Source: Massilia pinisoli
GTDB lineage: Bacteria; Pseudomonadota; Gammaproteobacteria; Burkholderiales; Burkholderiaceae_D
NCBI RefSeq assembly: GCF_024753285.1
Contig: NZ_JANUGW010000003.1
Span: 1 to 64,000 of the forward strand
DNA: 64,000 nucleotides
Direction: 5' to 3'
Under the pieces are notes generated by a model. That model ran no database searches. It was not told the DNA's origin and saw only the letters and a list, made by a program, of their open reading frames with translations. The position numbers and the translations under genes were made by a program. How positions within the stretch are numbered: the first letter of the stretch is position 1; every line of letters starts with the position of its first letter. Shown here in pieces: positions 17,560 through 25,706 of this stretch.

Positions 17560-18276
17560 ATGCAGACTCTCGAACTCGACCCGACTCTGACGCAAACCCT
17601 CGACAACGCACGCCAGGCCGGCCTGACCTTGGTCATCGGCAACAAGAATTACTCTTCCTGGTCGATGCGCCCCTGGGTGGCCGCCACGGCCGCCGGCATC
17701 CCGTTCACGGAAGTGCGCGTGCTGCTCGACAAGCCGGACACGGCCACGAACATCGCCCGCTATTCGGCCGCCGGCCGCGTGCCGGTGCTGCTGGCCGGCG
17801 AGATGACGATCTGGGACAGCCTGGCGATCTGCGAATACCTGGCCGAGCAATTTCCCGAGAAGCATCTGTGGCCGCAGGACGTGGCCGCGCGCGCGATGGC
17901 GCGTTCCGTCGCCGCCGAGATGCACTCGGGCTTCGCCGACCTGCGCACGGCGATGACGATGAACATCAAGGCCCGCCTGCCGGGCCGCGGCCGCACGCCG
18001 GGCGCCCAGGCCGACATCGGCCGCATCTGCGAGATCTGGGAAGAGTGCCTGTCGCGCTTCGGCCACCACCAATTCCTGTTCGGCGATTTCTCCATCGCCG
18101 ACGCGTTCTTCGCGCCCGTCGTCACCCGCTTCCAGACGTACGGCGTGGTGCTGGCCCCCGCGCTGCAGGCATATTGCGAGCGCGTGCTGGCGCATCCGGC
18201 CGTCGCGCGCTGGATCGAGGAAGCGCTGGCGGAGACGGAAGTCGCCGACGCCCACGAAGACGAGCTGCCCGACTGA
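17560..18276 (+). CDS. Glutathione S-transferase family protein
   Basis: A 238-residue protein with an N-terminal thioredoxin-like GST domain (LVIGNKNYSSWSMRPWV, with the active-site Ser/Tyr region about residues 26-40; GRVPVLL and DSLAICEYLAE follow) and an all-helical C-terminal domain. The NYSSWSMRPW start places it in the bacterial YfcF/zeta-like branch. The glutathione-binding ES/DS motif is D-S in IWDSLAICEY. The substrate is unknown, with detoxification or maleylacetoacetate-type chemistry possible. Its stop is one base before the cca start, so the two are co-transcribed. Confidence 0.9.
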   Translation: MQTLELDPTLTQTLDNARQAGLTLVIGNKNYSSWSMRPWVAATAAGIPFTEVRVLLDKPDTATNIARYSAAGRVPVLLAGEMTIWDSLAICEYLAEQFPEKHLWPQDVAARAMARSVAAEMHSGFADLRTAMTMNIKARLPGRGRTPGAQADIGRICEIWEECLSRFGHHQFLFGDFSIADAFFAPVVTRFQTYGVVLAPALQAYCERVLAHPAVARWIEEALAETEVADAHEDELPD

Positions 18277-18277
18277 G

Positions 18278-19516
18278 ATGCAGGCGTACGTCGTCGGCGG
18301 CGCGGTCCGCGATGAGCTGCTGGGCCTCGCGGTCCAGGACCATGACTGGGTCGTCGTCGGCGCCACGCCTGACGACATGATCGCCAAGGGCTTTCGCCCG
18401 GTCGGCAAGGATTTCCCCGTGTTCCTTCATCCGGACACGCACGAGGAGTATGCGCTCGCGCGCACGGAGCGCAAGACGGCGCCCGGCTACCACGGCTTCG
18501 TTTTTCACACGGCGCCCGACGTCAAGCTGGAAGACGACCTCATCCGGCGCGACCTGACGATCAACGCGATGGCCCGCGCCGAGGACGGCACGATCGTCGA
18601 CCCGTACGGCGGCCTGCAGGACTTGCGCGACCGCGTGTTCCGCCACGTGTCGCCGGCGTTCGCCGAAGACCCCGTGCGCATCCTGCGCGTGGCCCGCTTC
18701 GCCGCGCGGCTCCCCGATTTTACGGTCGCCGACACGACGCTCGCGCTGATGCGGCAGATGGTCGACGCGGGCGAGGTGGACGCGCTCGTGCCGGAACGCG
18801 TGTGGCAGGAACTGTCGCGCGGGCTGATGGAGCAAAAGCCGTCGCGCATGCTGGCCGTGCTGCGCGACTGCGGCGCGCTGGCGCGCATCCTGCCCGAGCT
18901 GGACGCGCTGTGGGGCGTGCCGCAGCCGCCGCTGCACCATCCTGAAGTCGATACCGGTGTCCACATGATGCTCGTGATCGACTATGCGGCCGAACGGGGC
19001 TACGACCTGCCCGTGCGCTTCGCCGCGCTGATGCACGACCTGGGCAAGGGTGCGACGCCGCCCGAACACTGGCCGAAGCACCATGGCCACGAAGGCATCG
19101 GACCGCGCCTGATCACGGACCTGTGCAAGCGCTTGCGGGTGCCGGCGGAATGCCGCGACCTGGCCGTGATGACGGCGCGCGAGCACGGCAACGTCAGCCG
19201 CGCCCTCGAATTGCGCGCCAACACGCTCGTCACCTTGTTCGAACGCTGCGACGGGTTCCGCAAGCCGCAGCGTTTCGCGCAGATGCTGCTGGCGTCCGAG
19301 TGCGACGCGCGCGGGCGCGGCGACGAGAACCACGAGCTGCGCCACCGAGACTATCCGCAGGCGGCTTACCTGTTGCGGGCGCTGGATGCGGCGCGCGGCG
19401 TGAACGCGGGCGAGGTGGCCGCGCGCTGCGCGGAGAACCGCGCACGGATTCCGGAAGCCGTGCACGCGGCGCGGGTGAGTGCCGTGAAGGCGGCGCTGCA
19501 CGACGTGCGCGACTAG
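18278..19516 (+). CDS. cca: Multifunctional CCA tRNA nucleotidyltransferase with HD domain
   Basis: Adds or repairs the 3' CCA of tRNAs. The length of 412 residues equals that of E. coli Cca. It has the GGAVRD motif (7-12), catalytic D21 and D23, the EDPVRILRVARFAARL motif, and a C-terminal HD domain (MHDLGKG near residue 252) that carries phosphodiesterase and phosphatase activities. It starts one base after the GST stop. Its TAG stop overlaps the TAG stop of the convergent gene through the palindrome CTAG at 19513-19516. Confidence 0.96.
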   Translation: MQAYVVGGAVRDELLGLAVQDHDWVVVGATPDDMIAKGFRPVGKDFPVFLHPDTHEEYALARTERKTAPGYHGFVFHTAPDVKLEDDLIRRDLTINAMARAEDGTIVDPYGGLQDLRDRVFRHVSPAFAEDPVRILRVARFAARLPDFTVADTTLALMRQMVDAGEVDALVPERVWQELSRGLMEQKPSRMLAVLRDCGALARILPELDALWGVPQPPLHHPEVDTGVHMMLVIDYAAERGYDLPVRFAALMHDLGKGATPPEHWPKHHGHEGIGPRLITDLCKRLRVPAECRDLAVMTAREHGNVSRALELRANTLVTLFERCDGFRKPQRFAQMLLASECDARGRGDENHELRHRDYPQAAYLLRALDAARGVNAGEVAARCAENRARIPEAVHAARVSAVKAALHDVRD

Positions 19517-22500
19517 ACCCGGTGCGCCGCGTCCTCCGCCGGCTGCACGTCGGCCGGGTGGACCATGCGCCATGTGTTCCGGCCCGCTTCCTTGGCATGG
19601 TACAGCGCCGTGTCGGCTTCCTTGTACAGCATGGCCGTGTCCCCGACGTGCGTGGACGCCAGGACGGCACCGATGCTGGCGCTGACGTGCATGGTGTGCG
19701 GCCCGAACGCGACAGGCGCGCGCATCGACTCGACGATGCGCCGGGCCACGTCGGCGACGATGGCGTCGCTGGCCGGCGTCAGGAGGACGGCGAATTCGTC
19801 GCCGCCCAGCCGCGCCACGCAATCGGTCTCGCGCACGGCCGCGCGCAGTCGCCCTGCCGCCGCGACGAGCAGCGCGTCGCCCGCATCGTGGCCCAGCGTA
19901 TCGTTGATGTGCTTGAAGTGGTCGAGGTCCATCAGGAGCAGCGCGAACGGCGTGCCGTTGCGCCGACCCAGTGCGGCCAGACGCTGCAGTTCGTCGTTGA
20001 AACGGCGCCGGTTGGGCAGGTCCGTCAACGCGTCGTTGTAGGCCATCGTTTCCAGCTGCAGCTGGGTCGCGCGCAGTTCGGCGGTGCGGCTGGCGACCAC
20101 CGCCTCCAGTTCGCGCTGACGCCGGCGCAGCAACGACGTGCGGGCTTGCACCAGCGCGGCCAGGAGTGCCAGCACGCAGACCGCGCCGAGCGCGTGCGCC
20201 CAGGGCTGCTGGTACCAGGCGGGCAGGACGCGGATCGGCAGTTCCAGCGTCGTCACGCCGCCGGCTTCGTCCGTGGCGCGCACGTGCAGGCGGTAGGCAC
20301 CCGGCGGCAGGTTGTTGTAGCTGGCGCGGCGCACGGCCGTGTCGGCATCGATCCACGTGCTGTCGAAGCCGTCGAGCCGGTACGTGTAGCGCCGGTATTC
20401 GGGCGGCATGTAATCGAGCGCCGCGAACTCGACCGTGAAGCCGCGCGCACGATCCTCGGGCGCGATGGTCAGCGTGCCCGGCGCGGGCAACCTGGCCGGG
20501 CGTCCGCCCAGCATCAACTGCGTCACGGCGAGAGACGGCTGGGTTCGGTGGATGGCCAGCCGATCCGGGAACACGACGGAGAGGCCGGTGAGACCGCCGA
20601 ACAGCACCTCGCCGTCGGCGCCCAGCGCGCCTGCGCTGCTCCAGTACGTGGGCACGTGGACGCCGTCGGCTGCGCCCAGCCGGCGGACTTCGAAGGTGTC
20701 GGGCTGCACGCTGGCCAGGTTGCGGTCGGTGCTCAGCCATACCAGTCCCGTTCGGTCCTGCACCATCATGTTGATGCTGTTGTCGGGCAGGCCGTCGGCC
20801 GTCGTCATGCGCCGGAACCAGCGCCGTCCCGCCCGATCGGTACGCTCGAGAATGGAAACGCCGTTGCCGAATGAGCCGATCCACAGGCGGCCCTTGCGAT
20901 CGGTGAGGAGGGAGGAGATGAAGCCGTTCGGGGCACGCGTGCGGTCGGCGTTGTCGGCCGGCAGGCGCTCCACCGTCTTGCCATCCCGGTCGAGCCGGAC
21001 GACGCCGCTCCGCGTGCCGACCCACACGGTGCCGTCGTCGAGCGGCAGCAGCGCGGTCACGCGGCGATCGCCGAGCGCCTGATCCTCGCGGCGCAACACC
21101 GTGCCGGGCCCGGCAGAGGGCATCCGTACGGCCCATAACCCGTCCAGTCCGCCCAGCCACAGCACGCCATCTTGCCAGGCAAGGGCCCACACGGCCGAGT
21201 CCGCACGGCGGCCGGGAATCTCGATGCGCCGCGTGCCGGCACCCTCGCCGTCGTTGCGGTACAGGCCTTGCTGGGTGCCGAAGTAGACGCCGCCGTCCGG
21301 CGCGTTCGCCATGCTGAGGACCCGGCCCTTGGGCAGGGCACCCGGCGTGCCCTCGACCCCGATCTCGGTGACGGTGCCGGCGTGCGGGTCGACGTCCACG
21401 GCACCGCCGGGAACGGACAGCATGACCTTGCCGTCGGGACGGGGCCGGATGTGATACACGCCGAGCCCGGGAACGTTGCCGATCGCGCGTACGGTCATCA
21501 CACCCCGCGGGCGCGGATCGTGCTGGCTCAGCGCGGTTCTGGTGACGACGAACAGCTGGCCGCTGCGTTCGCGCAGCAGGGCGTTGATCTCGTCGTCGCG
21601 CAGGCTGTCCGGTATGTCGGCCCGGTAACGCAGGCGCCGCGTCGTTTCCTGCTGCACGTCGACCTCGACGATGCCGCCCGTCTCCGTGCCGAGCCAGATC
21701 GTGTCGGCATCCTTTTGCACGACCGCCGTCACACGCTCATGTTCCAGTGTGGCGTGCGCGCCTTGTTCCACGACGGACCGGGGCGCTGCGCCCGGTGCGG
21801 CCGCGACGAAGGCGCCGTTGGCGCTGGTGCCGATCCACACCCGGCCCGCTTCGTCCTCGTACAGCGTCCTGATCGAAGGTTCGTCGGGCCTTGGCCCGGC
21901 AAGGTGCACAGCCTGCAGCGGCGCAGTGTCGCCGGACCGGTAAAACAGGCCCTCGGGCGTGCCGATCCAGAGCCCGCCCTGGCGGTCGCGCAGCAGTGCG
22001 CTGATGCCGGGCGCCGGCAATTGTGGCGCGGCCAGTTGCGGCGCCCCGCTCGCCGCGCCGTGAAACCGGCCGCCGGCGTCGACGCGCGCCAGTCCCGCGC
22101 CGGTGCCGACCCAGATGCCGCCGGCGCCATCGTCGACGATCGCGGCAACGTGGGCATTGCCCTGGCCGCGCGGGGCCGTGCGCAGGGTGGCGAAGCAGTC
22201 GCACGCCGCGTCGTAGCGCGCGAGGCCGCCTGCGCTCGTCCCGATCCACACGCGGCCGCCCGCATCCGTGTGCATGCTCTGGATGTAGTTGTCGGGCAGG
22301 CTGCCTGGCTGTTCGGGATTGGCGTGGTAGAGCCGCGTGCGATGGCCATCCCAGCGCACCAGCCCGGTCTGCGTGCCGAGCCAGATGAAGCCGCTGCGGT
22401 CCTGGGTCAGCGAGGTGCCGGAATTCAGCGCATCTTCGTCGTGATGCCGGAACGATACCTGCGCGAACGGTGCCCAGGCCGAGGGCAGCGTGGCGGCCTG

Positions 22501-22572
22501 CGGGAACGATACCGCCAATAGTGTGCCGATCCACAAAACGGTAGACAGCAGGAATTGACGGGTAAATAACAT
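19513..22572 (-). CDS. Two-component-regulator-propeller sensor diguanylate cyclase (Reg_prop, Y_Y_Y, GGDEF)
   Basis: A 1019-residue membrane-bound sensor predicted to make cyclic di-GMP. It has a signal peptide (residues 1-27), then about fourteen propeller repeats with the GxxWIGT.xGL pattern forming two seven-bladed periplasmic propellers (about 45-660). A Y_Y_Y immunoglobulin-like domain follows (about 690-760, with YRYTYRLDGFDSTW), then one transmembrane helix (about 775-795), a short coiled coil and the GGDEF domain. The active site GGDEF is at 923-927, with an RxxD inhibitory site at 914-917. Such propellers sense polysaccharides or other ligands in hybrid two-component systems, but here the output is directly GGDEF. 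The ligand is unknown. Confidence 0.93.
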   Translation of the reverse strand: MLFTRQFLLSTVLWIGTLLAVSFPQAATLPSAWAPFAQVSFRHHDEDALNSGTSLTQDRSGFIWLGTQTGLVRWDGHRTRLYHANPEQPGSLPDNYIQSMHTDAGGRVWIGTSAGGLARYDAACDCFATLRTAPRGQGNAHVAAIVDDGAGGIWVGTGAGLARVDAGGRFHGAASGAPQLAAPQLPAPGISALLRDRQGGLWIGTPEGLFYRSGDTAPLQAVHLAGPRPDEPSIRTLYEDEAGRVWIGTSANGAFVAAAPGAAPRSVVEQGAHATLEHERVTAVVQKDADTIWLGTETGGIVEVDVQQETTRRLRYRADIPDSLRDDEINALLRERSGQLFVVTRTALSQHDPRPRGVMTVRAIGNVPGLGVYHIRPRPDGKVMLSVPGGAVDVDPHAGTVTEIGVEGTPGALPKGRVLSMANAPDGGVYFGTQQGLYRNDGEGAGTRRIEIPGRRADSAVWALAWQDGVLWLGGLDGLWAVRMPSAGPGTVLRREDQALGDRRVTALLPLDDGTVWVGTRSGVVRLDRDGKTVERLPADNADRTRAPNGFISSLLTDRKGRLWIGSFGNGVSILERTDRAGRRWFRRMTTADGLPDNSINMMVQDRTGLVWLSTDRNLASVQPDTFEVRRLGAADGVHVPTYWSSAGALGADGEVLFGGLTGLSVVFPDRLAIHRTQPSLAVTQLMLGGRPARLPAPGTLTIAPEDRARGFTVEFAALDYMPPEYRRYTYRLDGFDSTWIDADTAVRRASYNNLPPGAYRLHVRATDEAGGVTTLELPIRVLPAWYQQPWAHALGAVCVLALLAALVQARTSLLRRRQRELEAVVASRTAELRATQLQLETMAYNDALTDLPNRRRFNDELQRLAALGRRNGTPFALLLMDLDHFKHINDTLGHDAGDALLVAAAGRLRAAVRETDCVARLGGDEFAVLLTPASDAIVADVARRIVESMRAPVAFGPHTMHVSASIGAVLASTHVGDTAMLYKEADTALYHAKEAGRNTWRMVHPADVQPAEDAAHRV

Positions 22573-22686
22573 GCGGGACTTCTAGTGTTTCTGTGGAATC
22601 AAGTGTACCCCGCTTCACATTCTGCAGGACAAGCGAAACGTGCGGTTCGGTAGAATGGGTGTGGTTGTATTGCACAAAGATCGATC

Positions 22687-23346
22687 ATGCAGGACCATCC
22701 TCTGCGCCACTGGCTGAACAATTTGCTGAAAAAGAAGGGGCAGGCGGTGCTCGTCAAGGCGCTGGGCAAGCGCGACCGCCGGCGTGTCCTGCGCCACTTC
22801 CACGCCCTCGACCGCGACGACCGCCTGCTGCGCTTCGGCACCGTCCTGCCGGACGCACAAATCGAAGCGTACGTTGCGAAACTCGACTTCGCGCGGGACA
22901 TCGTGTTCGGTGTCTACAACAGCATGTTCCGCCTCGTGGGCGTCGGCCACCTCGCGTTCGCGTCGCGCGACGCGCACCCGGGTAGCAGCCACGACACGGA
23001 CAAGGAAAAAGTGGCCGAGTTCGGCGTCTCCGTGTCGAAGTCGGCGCGGGGGCAGGGCGTCGGCACCCGGCTGTTCGAACGCGCGGCCATCCACTGCCGC
23101 AATTCCGACGTCGACACGCTGTACATGCAATGCCTGTCGTCGAACCGCACGATGATGCACATCGCGAAGAAGGCCGGCATGGAGATCCGCCGCGAATACG
23201 GCGAGGCGGACGCCCACCTGCACCTGCCGCCGCCCAGCCCGGGCAGCGTGCTTGCGGAGGCCCTGGAAGAGCAGATCGCCAAGATCGACTACACGGTCAA
23301 GGCGAATGCGCGCGCCGCCGTCAAATGGTTCCGGCCGAAGCGCTGA
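22687..23346 (+). CDS. GNAT family N-acetyltransferase
   Basis: A 219-residue protein with a GNAT fold. The acetyl-CoA-binding motif A is visible as SVSKSARGQGVGTRLFERA (about residues 117-135), preceded by the beta-strand VGVGHLAF and followed by YMQCLSSNRTMMHIAKKAGM. The N-terminal HPLRHWLNNLLKKKGQ and RRRVLRHFHALDRDDRLLRFG segments resemble the DRxxRF-start GNATs that are often fused or linked to protein-acetylating enzymes. The substrate is unknown. It is monocistronic and convergent with a LacI gene six bases away. Confidence 0.88.
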   Translation: MQDHPLRHWLNNLLKKKGQAVLVKALGKRDRRRVLRHFHALDRDDRLLRFGTVLPDAQIEAYVAKLDFARDIVFGVYNSMFRLVGVGHLAFASRDAHPGSSHDTDKEKVAEFGVSVSKSARGQGVGTRLFERAAIHCRNSDVDTLYMQCLSSNRTMMHIAKKAGMEIRREYGEADAHLHLPPPSPGSVLAEALEEQIAKIDYTVKANARAAVKWFRPKR

Positions 23347-23352
23347 GCGGCA

Positions 23353-24399
23353 CTACGCGGAATCGCGCGGCACGAGGCCGCCCGTGAAGCGCTTGCGGTA
23401 CGGTGTCGTGTCGGTGCCGTCGAGCTGCGCCTGCAGGCATTCCATCGCCGCGACGCCGATGGCGGCCACGTCCTGGCGGAACGTCGTCAGCGGCGGATAC
23501 AGGTAGGCGGAGATCGGCAGGTCGTCGTGGCCGACGATGGCGAGGTCCTTGCCCGGTTCCAGGCCGAAGCGGCGGCAGGCCGACATCGCGCCGATCGCGA
23601 GCCTGTCCGTGCCGCACGCGAGCGCAGTGATGCCGGCGCGCTTCCCCGCGCCGCTCGCGAGCCAGTCGAGCACGTGGCGGAACGCATACGCTTCGAAATC
23701 CCACGACGGCTGCGTGCTGGCCGGGACGACGTGCGGTTCCACGCCAGCTTCCGCCATCGCTTCCAGATAGCCCGCCAGCCGTTCTTCCGGCGACGGATGC
23801 GCGACGGGCGGCGCCCCCAGGTACGCGGGCTTGTGGCCGCGGCCCAGCAGGTAGCGGGTCAGCATCGCCATGCTTTGCCGGTTGTCGTTCATGACGTAGT
23901 TGCAGTCTTCGTGGACGTAGCTGTCCATGTAGACGATGCGCATTTCCTGTTCGAGCCGCAGCAGCAGGGCGAGGTTGGCCTGCGAGGCGACCGCCGTCAG
24001 GATCACGCCGGCCACCTTCATCGAGCGCATCGTCATCAGCGCGGCCGCTTCCTCGGCCGGGTCGTTGTACGAGCACTGGATGATGACGTCCATGCCCAGC
24101 GCCTTCGCCTTTTCCTCGATGGCGCGCAGCGCCTCGGCGAAGAACGGTTCGTTCACCACGGGCAGGATGACGCCGACCATGCGCGAGCGTCCGCGCACGA
24201 GGCTCACGGCGTGCGGGTCGGGCACGTACTCGAGTTCGCGGCATGCCTGTTCGATGCGGGCCAGCGTGTCGGCCTTCAATCCTTCGCGGTCGTTGAAATA
24301 CTTCGACACCGTCGCGCGCGACACGCCCGCGCGCGCGGCCACGTCGTGCATCGTGACGGGACCACGAGGGGCGGCATTCGTGTTGTGCGCAGGTTTCAT
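23353..24399 (-). CDS. LacI family transcriptional regulator of the sugar ABC operon
   Basis: A 348-residue repressor with an N-terminal helix-turn-helix (VTMHDVAARAGVSRATVSKYFN, about residues 15-36), a hinge helix (VSLVRGRSRMVGV) and a periplasmic-binding-protein-like sensor domain. The ATG at 24399 gives the usual spacing to the HTH. The gene is divergent from a sugar ABC transporter operon. A 12-base sequence just upstream of its start (24409-24420) recurs with one mismatch in the operon promoter (24613-24624), suggesting autoregulation plus control of the operon. The effector is unknown, probably a pentose or hexose. Confidence 0.93.
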   Translation of the reverse strand: MKPAHNTNAAPRGPVTMHDVAARAGVSRATVSKYFNDREGLKADTLARIEQACRELEYVPDPHAVSLVRGRSRMVGVILPVVNEPFFAEALRAIEEKAKALGMDVIIQCSYNDPAEEAAALMTMRSMKVAGVILTAVASQANLALLLRLEQEMRIVYMDSYVHEDCNYVMNDNRQSMAMLTRYLLGRGHKPAYLGAPPVAHPSPEERLAGYLEAMAEAGVEPHVVPASTQPSWDFEAYAFRHVLDWLASGAGKRAGITALACGTDRLAIGAMSACRRFGLEPGKDLAIVGHDDLPISAYLYPPLTTFRQDVAAIGVAAMECLQAQLDGTDTTPYRKRFTGGLVPRDSA

Positions 24400-24408
24400 C
24401 GTGATTTT

Positions 24409-24420
24409 GACTCGTGTAAA
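24409..24420 (-). promoter_or_regulatory. Candidate LacI-type operator near the regulator's own start
   Basis: GACTCGTGTAAA, centred on a CG step, lies 10 bases before the LacI start codon. It matches 11 of 12 bases of the site in the facing promoter at 24613-24624. The ideal symmetric form would be TTTACACGTGTAAA. The rest of the 317-base gap 24400-24716 holds a TATGAT -10-like element for the regulator (minus strand, about 24473-24478) and no gene. Confidence 0.5.
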
Positions 24421-24596
24421 TTTCTGTCGGCACCTTCCGGCCGAAGGCATGGCGCGGCGGCCGGTGCGTCGTCATCATAGCAAAAATACTTCGCTGCAAT
24501 AAGAATTCTGGAAAGGCCCCTGCCGGCAGGGGCGAACACGGTTTGCTGCCGTGCCGTTGTGGTCGCTCAACTATTAAAAAATCTTTAAAAAATCTG

Positions 24597-24626
24597 TTGA
24601 CGACAAAAAGTCGACACGTGTAAAGT
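24597..24626 (+). promoter_or_regulatory. Promoter of the sugar ABC operon with overlapping candidate operator
   Basis: A -35 TTGACG (24597-24602) is separated by 18 bases from a -10-like TAAAGT (24621-24626). The candidate operator GACACGTGTAAA (24613-24624) covers the spacer and -10, with the perfect 8-base palindrome ACACGTGT inside it. A second inverted repeat, TGACGAC/GTCGACA with a 5-base spacer (24598-24616), overlaps the -35. Binding there would block RNA polymerase. Confidence 0.55.
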
Positions 24627-24716
24627 TATTCGCAACGACACATCACAACAAGGGTGGCATGCCTCAGCGGACCACGAGCCGCGCCGCCCCCGATAAAACA
24701 GTTCGGAGACTACGTC

Positions 24717-25658
24717 ATGAAAAAACAAGCCGTGTTCGGATGCATCGCGGCGGTCGCCTTCTCGCTGGCCGGCCCGGCCAGCGCGGCGCGGCCGCTGAAA
24801 TCCGTCGGCGTCGCCGTCAGCGACCTCGCCAATCCGTATTTCGTCGCGATCGGCAAGGGCGCCAGCGACGCGGCCCGCAAGGTCGGCGGCGACAAGGTCA
24901 AGGTCACGACCGTGTCCAGCAAATACGACCTCAATACGCAGGTCGGCCAGATCGAAAACTTCATCGCCAACAAGGTCGACATCCTAATCGTCAACGCGTC
25001 CGATCCGAAAGGTATCGCGCCCGTGCTGCAGAAGGCGCGCAACGCAGGCATCGTCGTGATGGCCGTCGACGTGGGTGCCGACAATGCGGACGCGACGATC
25101 ATGTCCGACAACACGATGGCCGGCACCGAGTCGTGCAAGCGCATCGTGGAGCGCCTGCACGGCAAGGGCAACGTCGTGATCGTCAACGGGCCGCCCGTCA
25201 CCGCCGTCACCGCGCGCGTGGCCGGCTGCAAGCGGGCGTTCGCGGGCACCGGCATCCGCATCGTGTCGGACAACCAGGATGCGAAGGGTAGCCTCGATGG
25301 CGGCATGGAAGTCATGACGAACCTGTTGATCGCGCATCGCCGCATCGATGCCGTCTTCGCCATCAACGACCCCTCCGCGATCGGCGCCGAACTCGCGGTC
25401 AAGCAGGCCGGCCGCGCCGACGTGCAGATGGTCGCCTCCGTCGACGGCGCGCCCGACGCGGAAGCGGCGCTCCGCGCGAAGAACAGCATCTTCGCCGTCA
25501 CCACGGCACAAGACCCCTACAAGATGGCCACCATGGCCGTCGACATCGGCTACGACATCATGAACGGCAAGCGTCCCGCGAACCCGGTCGTGCTGATTCC
25601 CACGCCAGCGATCACGAAGGACAACGTGTTCGCCTACAAGGGCTGGGCCAGCCACTAA
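24717..25658 (+). CDS. Sugar ABC transporter substrate-binding protein (RbsB-like)
   Basis: A 313-residue periplasmic binding protein. It has a signal peptide (MKKQAVFGCIAAVAFSLAGPASAA) and a type-I periplasmic fold with features of ribose/galactose/fructose-binding proteins: VSDLANPYFVAIGKGA near residue 33, IENFIANKVDILIVNASDP near 80, and FAINDPSAIGAELA near 220. GGAG precedes the ATG by about eight bases. It heads an operon with an ATPase, a permease, a PfkB kinase and a LamB-like porin. The kinase context suggests a fructose-like hexose, but specificity cannot be read from the sequence. Confidence 0.94.
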   Translation: MKKQAVFGCIAAVAFSLAGPASAARPLKSVGVAVSDLANPYFVAIGKGASDAARKVGGDKVKVTTVSSKYDLNTQVGQIENFIANKVDILIVNASDPKGIAPVLQKARNAGIVVMAVDVGADNADATIMSDNTMAGTESCKRIVERLHGKGNVVIVNGPPVTAVTARVAGCKRAFAGTGIRIVSDNQDAKGSLDGGMEVMTNLLIAHRRIDAVFAINDPSAIGAELAVKQAGRADVQMVASVDGAPDAEAALRAKNSIFAVTTAQDPYKMATMAVDIGYDIMNGKRPANPVVLIPTPAITKDNVFAYKGWASH

Positions 25659-25666
25659 AAATGCGG

Positions 25667-25683
25667 CCGGCCCGTGCGGCCGG
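25667..25683 (+). other. Intercistronic stem-loop between binding protein and ATPase genes
   Basis: A perfect 6-bp GC stem, CCGGCC (25667-25672) and GGCCGG (25678-25683), with a 5-base loop and no T-run, lies just after the binding-protein stop. Such hairpins often protect the upstream mRNA so that the binding protein is made in excess over the membrane components. Confidence 0.55.
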
Positions 25684-25706
25684 TCCATCACCTCATCGGA
25701 GGAGAC

